Of a stretch of DNA of 36,843 nt, positions 15,487 to 22,733 are shown piece by piece. A program made the position numbers and the translations under genes. A model generated the notes under the pieces. It worked only from the letters and a program-made list of their open reading frames with translations, did not search any database and was not told the origin of the DNA. Source of the stretch: Pseudonocardiales bacterium (lineage in GTDB: Bacteria; Actinomycetota; Actinomycetes; Mycobacteriales; Pseudonocardiaceae); NCBI GenBank assembly GCA_019243635.1, contig JAFAUB010000043.1, forward strand, positions 1 to 36,843. The letters are read 5' to 3'. How positions within the stretch are numbered: position 1 is the first letter of the stretch; the number at the start of each line of letters is the position of its first letter.

Positions 15487-15732
15487 ATGTCTGACGCAGT
15501 GAGCTTCGCCGAGGTCGACGGCCAGCACGTGGAGCTGCTGCCTGCGCGTACCGTCATGTCCATGTTCATCGTCAAGGGTGGCGGCGACGGTGGCAAGGGC
15601 GGCGCTGGTGGCAAGGCCCAGGGTGGCATCGGCCTTAACGTCCTGAACATCGACGTGCTCGGCGACCAGACCAACAGCGCCGCTGACGCCTTCGGTGGCC
15701 ATGGTGGCTCCGCTAACGGCGGCCGTGGCTGA
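15487..15732 (+). CDS. Gly-rich peptide 2, RiPP-precursor-like (81 aa)
   Basis: Paralogue of the peptide at 12575, differing at about a dozen positions and by one codon. Changes cluster in the first 12 residues and just after MSMF (ALGK against IVK); the VELLPARTVMSMF segment and the block IGLNVLNIDV-x-GDQTNSAADAFGG are unchanged apart from a conservative Ile/Leu. Such a pattern suggests selection on both segments. The start is fixed by AAGGAGG. It is transcribed toward the radical-SAM/SPASM remnant. Function unknown; a modified-peptide precursor is proposed. Confidence 0.8.
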   Translation: MSDAVSFAEVDGQHVELLPARTVMSMFIVKGGGDGGKGGAGGKAQGGIGLNVLNIDVLGDQTNSAADAFGGHGGSANGGRG

Positions 15733-15782
15733 GCCGGCGGCTGGGTTGCGCCGGTGATGCCGTCGGCATAAGTACGGCATAG

Positions 15783-15815
15783 GGGGATGGCCGCGTTGCG
15801 GCCATCCCCTTCTTT
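15783..15815 (+). terminator. intrinsic terminator of peptide gene 2
   Basis: A 12-bp stem (15783-15794 with 15798-15809, arm GGGGATGGCCGC) with 3-nt loop and a TTCTTT tail. It is homologous to the terminator after gene 1. Confidence 0.85.
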
Positions 15816-15886
15816 CCCGTGGTGAGCCCAACCCGTCGACGGTCACCAAGCGGCTCAGAACTGCTCACCCCCCACGGCGACTACCC

Positions 15887-15948
15887 GCATTCAGCGGGCT
15901 GAGCGGGCCTATCAGGCTGCCGGTAACCCCGCTCAGCCCGCTGAATGC
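15887..15948. terminator. long bidirectional hairpin
   Basis: A perfect 21-bp stem (15887-15907 with 15928-15948, arm starting GCATTCAGCGGGCTGAGC) and a 20-nt loop, between the convergent peptide gene 2 and the SPASM remnant. The shifted frame of the remnant ends inside it (stop at 15933-15935), so it is probably the terminator of the former maturase gene. Confidence 0.6.
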
Positions 15949-16372
15949 CCAGTTCCATCAGCGCGGGACGAACACGTGTCGGGGAACGGCCGCGATGATC
16001 GGCCGCCGGCGCGAGATGCGGTGGTGACCCGCTCGGCGAGCCGCTGTGCGCGGGGTTGCCGGCTCACCGGGCCATCTCGGCTTCCTGGCGGGTCACAGTC
16101 GTTCGAGTCGGCCGGCGTGCAGGTGACACAGGCGTCCCGGGGTGGGATGCAAGCCGGGATCTCGCGCCAGCGCGGCCCCTCCAGAATGTCTGCAGAGACT
16201 GCTCGTCGACGTTACCGGCGCTGAGGAAGCGGCCCAGGACGCAGGGGTGGACTGTGCCGTCCGGGCCGATCGCGGCCCGGACGTTGCCGCACTGCCCGCA
16301 CAGGGCATCTCTCCTACCACCTGTGGATAGCCGGGACGGCGTCAAACCACGACGTCCCATGGTCCTTTTCAT
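15933..16372 (-). pseudogene. radical SAM/SPASM maturase, C-terminal remnant with frameshift
   Basis: The first part reads LCGQCGNVRAAIGPDGTVHP then CVLGRFLSAGNVDEQSL, matching a SPASM domain (C...C...G-x4-C, then GNV) that binds an auxiliary Fe-S cluster in peptide-modifying radical SAM enzymes. Near 16195 the frame shifts: the homologous continuation ADILEGPRWREIPACIPPRD, then ACVTCTPADSNDCDP, lies one frame over, consistent with loss of one base. The catalytic N-terminal half with CxxxCxxC is absent, since murC ends at 16430. It therefore cannot be functional. Its position next to two putative precursor peptides supports a decayed RiPP locus. Confidence 0.65.
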
Positions 16373-16429
16373 GGGGGTGCGCCGTGGACGGTCATCGTGA
16401 GCTGGTCTATACCAACCCGAGCGAGCCGC

Positions 16430-17881
16430 TCAGGTCATTTCGTGGGGAGCAGGCGAGCGACAACCAGACCGGATCCTGGTACGGGTCTTGATCTCCTCAA
16501 GGGTCAGCGGGCCGATCTCGGTGACGTCGCCCGCCCCCATGGTCAGCACCATGTCCCCGGGCCGGACCAACCGGGCCACCACTCCCGGAACCGCCATCCA
16601 GCGTGCCTCCCTGCGCACCACGGCACCGGCTTCCAGGGCCGCGTGCGCGACGATGTGGCTTCCCACCCCGGGGATCGGGTCTTCCCGCCCCTGGTACACC
16701 TCCATGATCACCACGAGGTCGCTGCTCGCGAGGACCTTCCCGATCTCCTGTCCCAGCGCCCGGGTGCGGCTGGGCAGGTGTGGCTGGAACACCACCACCA
16801 CCCGGCCGCCAGCCCCCACAGCCTGGCGGGCCGTCTCCAGGTCCGCGGCGATCTCGGTCGGATGGTGCGCGTAGCTGTCCACCACGAGCACGCCCTCGGC
16901 CTCGCCCCTGCGGGTGAAGCGGCGCTGGATGCCCTGGTACCCGCCCAGCGCCGGGCCTATCGCCTCCGGGGCCACGCCCAGCGCCAAGCCGACCGCGAGT
17001 GCGCCCGCAGCGTTGTGCGCCATGTGCCGGCCCGGCACGTTGAGGACGAAGGTGACCTCGCGACCTTCGGGCAGCCGCACCGTCGCCTCGCTGGAGAACG
17101 TGTGGGGCTCGACCTTCACCAGGTGCACGTCCGCGTCCGGTGCCCGCCCGTAGGTGATGATCTTCAACTCGGGGGCGGACTTCCGCAGGCGCGTCACCAG
17201 CTCGCGCGCTCCGGCGTTGTCGGCGGAGGTGACCAGCGTGCCGCCGGGCTGGATGCCGTGGGCGAACGTCTCGTAGGACTCGATGTGCTCCTCCAGCGAG
17301 GAGTAGTGGTCATGGTGGTCCTCCTCCACGTTGAGCACGGCCCCGACCTGTGGGCGGAAGTGGTGGAAGCTGCGGTCGGACTCGTCGGCCTCCGCGACGA
17401 AGAGGTCACCGGTCCCGTGGTGGGCGTTACTGCCGGGCTCGTCCAGGTCCGCGCCCACGGCGAACGACGGGTCCAGCCCCAACCTCTGGAGCGCCACGGC
17501 GAGCATGGTCGTGGTACTGCTCTTGCCGTGGGTGCCGGCCACCGCGACCGAGCGGTGGCCGGTCATCATCGCGGCCAGCGCCTCAGCCCGGTGTACCACG
17601 TGCAGTCCGTTCTCCCGGGCCGCCTTGAGCTCGACGTTGCCCTCGGGGATGGCCTGCGAGACCACTACGCAGCTCGCGCCGAGCACCTGCCCGGGGTCAT
17701 GCCCGAGGTGGACCTCACAGCCGAGCCGGCGCAGGGCCGTGACGGTGGTCGTCTGCTTGACGTCGCTCCCCGCGACCCTCGCCCCGCGATGGGCCAGGAT
17801 CTTCGCCAGCCCGGACATCCCGGTCCCGCCGATGCCGATGAGGTACGGGCGGCTCAGGTCCACCCGGGGGACGTTGGACAT
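16430..17881 (-). CDS. murC: UDP-N-acetylmuramate--L-alanine ligase (483 aa)
   Basis: A cytoplasmic ATP-dependent ligase that adds L-Ala to UDP-MurNAc, the first amino acid of the peptidoglycan stem. The N-terminal Rossmann domain has GIGGTGMSG (16-24), the ATP site GTHGKSST (115-122, with Ser where Thr is common), the central domain EADESDRSFHHFRPQVGAVL, and the C-terminal ligase domain DSYAHHPTEI. Length is typical. It stands alone here rather than in the division and cell wall cluster, adjoining tRNA-Leu and the fha-pknB locus. Whether it is the only murC or a paralogue cannot be told from the window. Confidence 0.93.
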   Translation of the reverse strand: MSNVPRVDLSRPYLIGIGGTGMSGLAKILAHRGARVAGSDVKQTTTVTALRRLGCEVHLGHDPGQVLGASCVVVSQAIPEGNVELKAARENGLHVVHRAEALAAMMTGHRSVAVAGTHGKSSTTTMLAVALQRLGLDPSFAVGADLDEPGSNAHHGTGDLFVAEADESDRSFHHFRPQVGAVLNVEEDHHDHYSSLEEHIESYETFAHGIQPGGTLVTSADNAGARELVTRLRKSAPELKIITYGRAPDADVHLVKVEPHTFSSEATVRLPEGREVTFVLNVPGRHMAHNAAGALAVGLALGVAPEAIGPALGGYQGIQRRFTRRGEAEGVLVVDSYAHHPTEIAADLETARQAVGAGGRVVVVFQPHLPSRTRALGQEIGKVLASSDLVVIMEVYQGREDPIPGVGSHIVAHAALEAGAVVRREARWMAVPGVVARLVRPGDMVLTMGAGDVTEIGPLTLEEIKTRTRIRSGCRSPAPHEMT

Positions 17882-17910
17882 CGAGACTGACTCACCAACC
17901 AGACCAGGAG

Positions 17911-17993
17911 TGGGCGAGGGGGGAGTTGAACCCCCACGTCCTTACGGACACACGGACCTGAACCGTGCGCGTCTGCCATTCCGCCACTCGCCC
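17911..17993 (-). tRNA. tRNA-Leu (CAG)
   Basis: Read on the minus strand: acceptor GGGCGAG pairing with CTCGCCC, a D-arm with TGGCGGAATGGCAGAC, anticodon stem CACGG/CCGTG with loop TTCAGGT (anticodon CAG), a long class II variable arm (TGTCCGTAAGGACG), and a T-arm GGGGGTTCAACTCCCCC. The 3' CCA is not encoded. A leucine tRNA next to fhaA is also found in mycobacteria. Confidence 0.95.
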
Positions 17994-18128
17994 GAGCGAC
18001 GGCGGCAGCCTAGCACGCATACTCGCCGATGACCTCCCGCAGCGGACCCGTTCCACTGGCGTTCCCGGATACGATCGGGTGCAGCCCCGCCAGTAGGGCC
18101 CTGGCCGAGTCTGGGAAAGGAGGTCGCC

Positions 18129-19082
18129 GTGGGCAAGGTGCAGCGGTTCGAGCGTCGGTTGCAGGGTATGGTCGGCGATGCCTTCGCCAGGGTCTTCGGC
18201 GGTAGCGTGGTGCCGCAGGAGGTGGCGCAGGCGCTCCAGCGTGAGGCCGACGACAACGCGCGTCCGCTCGCGGGGGGGCGAGTGCTCGCGCCCAACCGTT
18301 ACACCGTGACACTCGGGGCCGCCGATCACGACCGGCTGGCGGGCGACGAGCAACAGGTGGTCCGGATGCTCAAGGGCTGCATCCAGAGCCACCTCGTGGA
18401 GCGGGCGTGGGATGTCTACGGAGACGTTGTGGTGACTCTGAGGCGGTCTGAGACGCTGCACACCGGACAGTTCCGCACCAGCTCGTCCGTCGATCCCGAC
18501 ACACCGCAACCTCGTACCGCAGGAGACCGAGCCATGAGCCAGCAGCAGGGGGAGCACGCCGGGGACGCCCAGCGCGGCCGGTATCGTTCTGACGTCCCAT
18601 CCGGGGCCCCGGACTACGGTCAGCCACCCGGCTACGACCACTACGGCTACGACCAGCAGGGTGGCGGCTATCAGCACCCGGGTTACCAGCAGTACGACGA
18701 GGGCTACGAGCGGAGCTACGGCCAGTACGGTGGGCAGCCGGGCTACGCCTACGACCAGGGTGACTACCGCGACCAGGGGGACTACCGCAGTCAGCTCTCG
18801 GCGTCGCTCATCGTGGACGACGGGTCGGACCGGCACCACCAGCTGACCGAAGGCGTCACCGTGGTGGGTCGCGGCCAGGACGCCCAGTTCCGGCTGCCGG
18901 ACACCGGTGTGTCCCGGCGGCACCTGGAGATCACCTGGGACGGCCGGAACGCGATACTCGCCGACCTCGGGTCTACCAACGGCACGACGGTCAACGGTAC
19001 CCCGGTACAGACCTGGCAACTCGCCGACGGCGACGTGGTACGGGTCGGGCAGTCCCGCCTCGTCTTCCGTACCCAGGGTTGA
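18129..19082 (+). CDS. fhaA: FHA domain protein FhaA (317 aa)
   Basis: A cytoplasmic adaptor of the peptidoglycan growth machinery that binds phosphothreonine on partners such as the pseudokinase MviN. Residues 1 to about 125 form the DUF3662 domain (GKVQRFERRLQGMVGDAF, VVPQEVAQALQREADDNA). A Tyr/Gly/Gln-rich linker follows, with many YGQ/YDQ units, and a C-terminal FHA domain (from about 225) has VVGRGQDAQFRLPDTGVSRR and DLGSTNGTTVNG. GTG start at 18129 with AAGGAGG upstream. The linker is shorter than in M. tuberculosis. First gene of the fhaA-fhaB-pstP-pbpA-pknB run. Confidence 0.95.
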   Translation: MGKVQRFERRLQGMVGDAFARVFGGSVVPQEVAQALQREADDNARPLAGGRVLAPNRYTVTLGAADHDRLAGDEQQVVRMLKGCIQSHLVERAWDVYGDVVVTLRRSETLHTGQFRTSSSVDPDTPQPRTAGDRAMSQQQGEHAGDAQRGRYRSDVPSGAPDYGQPPGYDHYGYDQQGGGYQHPGYQQYDEGYERSYGQYGGQPGYAYDQGDYRDQGDYRSQLSASLIVDDGSDRHHQLTEGVTVVGRGQDAQFRLPDTGVSRRHLEITWDGRNAILADLGSTNGTTVNGTPVQTWQLADGDVVRVGQSRLVFRTQG

Positions 19083-19102
19083 GACCCCCTGACCCAGCCC
19101 AG

Positions 19103-19157
19103 ACCCCTAGCCCGAAAACCCCTAGCCCGAAAACCCCTAGCCCAGAACCCCTAGCAG
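19103..19157 (+). repeat. 15-bp tandem repeat between fhaA and fhaB
   Basis: Three full units (at 19103, 19118 and 19133) and a partial fourth, with consensus ACCCCTAGCCCGAAA. It carries CTAG four times. It lies ahead of the preferred fhaB start; if the upstream TTG at 19079 were used it would encode PSPKT repeats. Confidence 0.8.
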
Positions 19158-19171
19158 AGACGACCTTCAGC

Positions 19172-19627
19172 GTGCCGGAGCTGGTGCTACAGCTGACCAG
19201 AGCGGGCTTCCTCCTCCTGCTCTGGGTGTTCGTCATCGTCGCGCTCCGCGTCGTGCGCTCCGACCTGTTCGCGGCCTCCGGGCTGCGTGCCGGCCCCTCG
19301 CCGTCCCGCCGCGGCGCTCGCGCGGAGCGCAACCGGACGCCCCACCAGCTGGTGGTGACTGCGGGCGGGCTGGCGGGCACCCGCGTCTCGCTGGACGGCA
19401 GGCCCATCCTCATCGGCCGTGCCGATGACTCCACGCTGGTGCTCGACGACGACTACGCGTCCACCCGGCACGCCCGCCTCGGCTTGCAGGGCGGGGACTG
19501 GTTCCTGGAGGATCTGGGCTCCACCAACGGCACGTACCTGGACCGGGCTAAGGTCACCGGACCTACCCGGGTTCCCCTCGGGGTCCCGATCCGCATCGGT
19601 AAGACGGTGATCGAGCTGCGCTCATGA
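19172..19627 (+). CDS. fhaB: FHA domain protein FhaB/FipA (151 aa)
   Basis: A membrane-anchored FHA protein that helps couple PknA/B signalling to FtsZ and septal growth. An N-terminal span (PELVLQLTRAGFLLLLWVFV) is followed by a short linker and the FHA domain (LIGRADDSTLVLDDDYASTR, then DLGSTNGTYLD). The GTG at 19172 gives the usual length (about 155) and the usual VPELVLQLTR beginning; the frame is open back to a TTG at 19079, but that part is only the 15-bp repeat. Its stop overlaps the pstP start (ATGA). Confidence 0.94.
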   Translation: MPELVLQLTRAGFLLLLWVFVIVALRVVRSDLFAASGLRAGPSPSRRGARAERNRTPHQLVVTAGGLAGTRVSLDGRPILIGRADDSTLVLDDDYASTRHARLGLQGGDWFLEDLGSTNGTYLDRAKVTGPTRVPLGVPIRIGKTVIELRS

Positions 19628-20991
19628 CTCTGGTGCTCCGCTACGCAGCCCGAAGCGACCGCGGCCTGGTCCGGCAGAACAACCAGGACGCGGTGTACGC
19701 GGGTCCGCGCCTGCTGGCGCTGGCCGACGGGATGGGCGGCCATGCGGCCGGCGAGATAGCCTCGAAAGCCGTCATCGCGGCTTTCGTCCCGCTGGACGAC
19801 GACGAACCCGGCAACGACCTGCTGGACCAGCTGCACGAGGCCACCCTCGTCGGCAACGCCGCGATCAGCGAGCTGGTCCGCGAGGACCCCGAGCGGGAGG
19901 GCATGGGCACCACGCTGACCGCGGTGCTCTTCGGTGGGAACAAGATCGGCCTGGTCCATGTCGGCGACTCCCGCGCCTACCTCCTGCGCGAGGGCGCGTT
20001 CAGCCAGATCACCCACGACGACACCTTCGTCCAGTCGTTGATCGACGAGGGCCGGATCTCCGAGGACGAGGCCAGCCACCATCCGCAGCGCTCGCTGCTG
20101 CTCAAGGCGCTCACCGGGCACGACGTGGAGCCTTCGCTCACGGTGCGGGAGGCCTTCGCCGGGGATCGTTACCTGTTGTGCTCCGACGGGCTTTCCGGCG
20201 TGGTGCGCGCCGAGACCCTGGCCGAGGGGTTGACGATCCCCGACCCGAGGGACTGCGCCGACCGTCTCATCGAGCTGGCCCTCAAAGGCGGCGGGCCGGA
20301 CAACATCACCTGCATCGTGGCCGATGTGGTGGACGTCGAGTACGGCGAGGACGCGCCCATCATCGGCGGGGCGGCGGGCGACGGGGTCGAGGAACCGCAG
20401 CCGGACTCGGCGGCTTCCCGGGCGGCGACGACCACCCTGCCGCGACCGGAGCCCCAGCGGGTCGAGCCGGTGCCGCCCGACCCGCAGCTGCGCCGCCGCA
20501 CTCGGCGGCGCACGCTGGTCGGTCTGGCCGTTGTCGCCGCACTGCTCGGCGCCGTCATCACGATCGGCTCGGTCCTGGTGCTCGGCCAGTACTACGTGGG
20601 GGCCGCCAGTGACGGTGAGGTGGCCGTCTTCCAGGGTGTCCGGGGCGAGTTCCTCGGGCTGCCGCTGCACACCTGGGCCGAGGGCAGCTGCCAGGACGGC
20701 GCGCGCGACTGCGAGACGATGTTCTTGCGCGACCTGCAACCGTACGCCCGGTCCAACGTGCGCCGAGGCATGATCAGCAACAGCGGGTTGGACGGCGCTC
20801 GTGACATCATCGGCCGGCTGCGCACCAACGACCTGCTGCCGCTGTGCCCGCGAGTCGGTGCCGGTGCCCTCCCCGCCTCGACCTCGCCGTCCCCGGTCCC
20901 CCCAGGCACTCCCGCCGCGCCCACGACCACCGGTACACCACTGCCGGAGAGGCCCTCGGAACCCGGAGTGGACTGCCGGACGGTGAACTGA
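19624..20991 (+). CDS. pstP: Ser/Thr protein phosphatase PstP, PP2C family (455 aa)
   Basis: The membrane-anchored, Mn-dependent phosphatase that reverses PknB phosphorylation. The PP2C domain occupies about residues 1-237: RQNNQDA (D22), ADGMGGHAAGEIASK (D35), VHVGDSRAYLLR, LLCSDGLSGVV and GGGPDNITCIV supply the metal ligands. A Pro/Arg-rich linker leads to one membrane span (VVAALLGAVITIGSVLVLGQ) and an extracellular domain ending in a Pro/Ser/Thr-rich tail. Its stop shares TGATG with a mini-ORF; the usual next gene, rodA, is missing. Confidence 0.95.
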   Translation: MTLVLRYAARSDRGLVRQNNQDAVYAGPRLLALADGMGGHAAGEIASKAVIAAFVPLDDDEPGNDLLDQLHEATLVGNAAISELVREDPEREGMGTTLTAVLFGGNKIGLVHVGDSRAYLLREGAFSQITHDDTFVQSLIDEGRISEDEASHHPQRSLLLKALTGHDVEPSLTVREAFAGDRYLLCSDGLSGVVRAETLAEGLTIPDPRDCADRLIELALKGGGPDNITCIVADVVDVEYGEDAPIIGGAAGDGVEEPQPDSAASRAATTTLPRPEPQRVEPVPPDPQLRRRTRRRTLVGLAVVAALLGAVITIGSVLVLGQYYVGAASDGEVAVFQGVRGEFLGLPLHTWAEGSCQDGARDCETMFLRDLQPYARSNVRRGMISNSGLDGARDIIGRLRTNDLLPLCPRVGAGALPASTSPSPVPPGTPAAPTTTGTPLPERPSEPGVDCRTVN

Positions 20992-21047
20992 TGGTCATGA
21001 CAGCCGCGCCGGCGCGGGTGCGCACCGGGACGGTGGCGCGCTCGTGA
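20991..21047 (+). other. 18-codon mini-ORF where rodA should be
   Basis: The reading frame MVMTAAPARVRTGTVARS begins in the pstP stop (TGATG) and ends in the pbpA start (GTGA). rodA, a SEDS glycosyltransferase of about 470 residues, normally occupies exactly this slot with the same kind of overlaps. The frame may be the first and last codons of a rodA removed by an in-frame deletion, or it may simply be a coupling peptide. That it is a scar is inference. Confidence 0.5.
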
Positions 21048-22519
21048 ACACGCCGATTCGTCGGGTCGCGCTGGCGGTCATGGGAATGGTCGTTCTGCTG
21101 CTGCTGAACGCCACCTACGTCCAGGTCGTCCGCGCCGACACTTACCGCACCGACCCGCGCAACCGCCGGGTGCTGCTCGACGAGTACAGCCGTCCGCGCG
21201 GCCAGATCATCGCCGGCGGGCTGCCGGTGGCCAACTCGGTGGAGACCGGCGGGGAGCTGCGCTTCCTGCGCGCCTATCTCAACGGCCCGCTGTACGCCCC
21301 GGTCACCGGGTACTACTCGCTGCGCTACGGCTCGGGCGGCATCGAGCACTCGATGGACTCGGTGCTCAACGGTTCCGACGGCCGGCTGTTCGTGCGCCGG
21401 CTGTCAGACCTGATCACCGGTCGGGAGCCCAGCGGAGGCAGCGTCGAGCTCACCATCAACCCGGCCGTCCAGCGGGTCGCCTACGACCAGCTGACCCGCC
21501 GGGGCTACACCGGCGCGGTGGTGGCGATCAAGCCCAGCACCGGGGAGATCCTCGCGATGGTCTCCACCCCGTCCTATGACCCCAACCAGCTGTCCGCGCA
21601 CGACAGCGCGGAGCAGGAGGCCGCCTGGAACGCGGACACCTCGGCCAGGCGTGGCTCCCCGCTGACCAACCGCGCGGTCGCGTCGACCTACCCGCCGGGG
21701 TCGAGCTTCAAGCTGGTGGTCAGCGCGGCCGCGTTCGAGGACGGAAAGGCCACCCCGGGCACCCCGCTCACGGCGGCGTCGGCATTGCAGCTGCAGGACA
21801 CCACGACCCTGCTGCACAACTTCGCCGACGAGCCGTGCGGCCCCGGCGCCACCGTCACGCTCACCCAGGCGCTGGTGCGCTCCTGTAACGCCTCTTTCGC
21901 CCAGCTGGCGGGCATCGTCGGGGAGAACGACCTGCGCAAGCAGGCCCAGCTGTTCGGCATCGGGCAGCAGGATCTCAGCATCCCGATCCCGGTTGCGGCA
22001 TCCACCCTGGGAGCCGTTCCCGATGTCGCCGCGTTGCAGCAGTCCGGCATCGGGCAGCGTGACGTGGCGCTCACCCCGTTACAGAACGCGGTGATCGTCG
22101 CGACGATCGCCAACGGTGGGGTGCGGATGAGACCCGAGCTGGTTCGTCACATCCTGGCCCCGGACCTGTCGGTGCTGGACAGCTTCGTACCGGAGCAGGT
22201 CGACACGGCGATGTCCCGCTCCACCGCCGACCAGATCCGGACCATGATGGTCGCCGCCGAGAACAGCTACCCCAACGAGGGTAAGATCAAGGGCGTCAGT
22301 ATCGCCGCCAAGACCGGCACCGCCGAGCACGGCACCGACCCCAAGAACACTCCGCCGGATGGCTGGTATGTGGCCTTCGCGCCCGCCGACAACCCGCAGG
22401 TGGCGATCGCGGTGCTGGTGGAGAACGGTGGAGACCGCAACCTCGCGGCGACCGGAGGCTCGCTGGCCTCCCCGATCGGTCGAGCCGTCATCGCCGCCGC
22501 CCTGCAAGGAGCCCGCTGA
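21044..22519 (+). CDS. pbpA: class B penicillin-binding protein PbpA (491 aa)
   Basis: A transpeptidase that cross-links peptidoglycan outside the membrane. An N-terminal membrane anchor (residues about 8-28) is followed by a dimerisation domain and a transpeptidase domain with the three penicillin-binding motifs: SSFK (220-223, in STYPPGSSFKLV), SCN (280-282) and KTG (423-425). Length and start match PbpA of the pknB locus. The GTG start overlaps the mini-ORF stop. Class B PBPs act with a SEDS partner; the usual neighbouring partner gene rodA is absent, so PbpA would have to pair with a SEDS protein encoded elsewhere. Confidence 0.95.
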   Translation: MNTPIRRVALAVMGMVVLLLLNATYVQVVRADTYRTDPRNRRVLLDEYSRPRGQIIAGGLPVANSVETGGELRFLRAYLNGPLYAPVTGYYSLRYGSGGIEHSMDSVLNGSDGRLFVRRLSDLITGREPSGGSVELTINPAVQRVAYDQLTRRGYTGAVVAIKPSTGEILAMVSTPSYDPNQLSAHDSAEQEAAWNADTSARRGSPLTNRAVASTYPPGSSFKLVVSAAAFEDGKATPGTPLTAASALQLQDTTTLLHNFADEPCGPGATVTLTQALVRSCNASFAQLAGIVGENDLRKQAQLFGIGQQDLSIPIPVAASTLGAVPDVAALQQSGIGQRDVALTPLQNAVIVATIANGGVRMRPELVRHILAPDLSVLDSFVPEQVDTAMSRSTADQIRTMMVAAENSYPNEGKIKGVSIAAKTGTAEHGTDPKNTPPDGWYVAFAPADNPQVAIAVLVENGGDRNLAATGGSLASPIGRAVIAAALQGAR

Positions 22520-22571
22520 TGGCCCCGGTGATGGTCCCGGTGATGGTCCCGGTGATGGCCCCGGTGATGGC
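22518..22571 (+). repeat. 12-bp tandem repeat at the pbpA-pknB junction
   Basis: Four and a half units of GATGGYCCCGGT (at 22518, 22530, 22542, 22554 and 22566) beginning in the pbpA stop codon. In the frame of pknB it would read GDGP repeats, but it lies well ahead of the likely pknB start. pknA normally lies in this gap in mycobacteria. Confidence 0.8.
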
Positions 22572-22733
22572 GCTGTCCGGCTTCGTTCCCCGCGGGTCGA
22601 CCCTGGATCCGACCTGGAGTGGGAAGTGAGTAGCCGACCCCCATCGGGTGACAGCCGGAAGGAGGGCATGATGGGTGCCGGGCCGGGCAGCCACACGGTG
22701 CGGGTCACGAGCGAGGAGCGGGACGGCGCAGGA

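Noticed and set aside
16397..17890. A 497-codon plus-strand frame opposite murC
   Set aside because: Antisense shadow of murC, which has all the ligase motifs.
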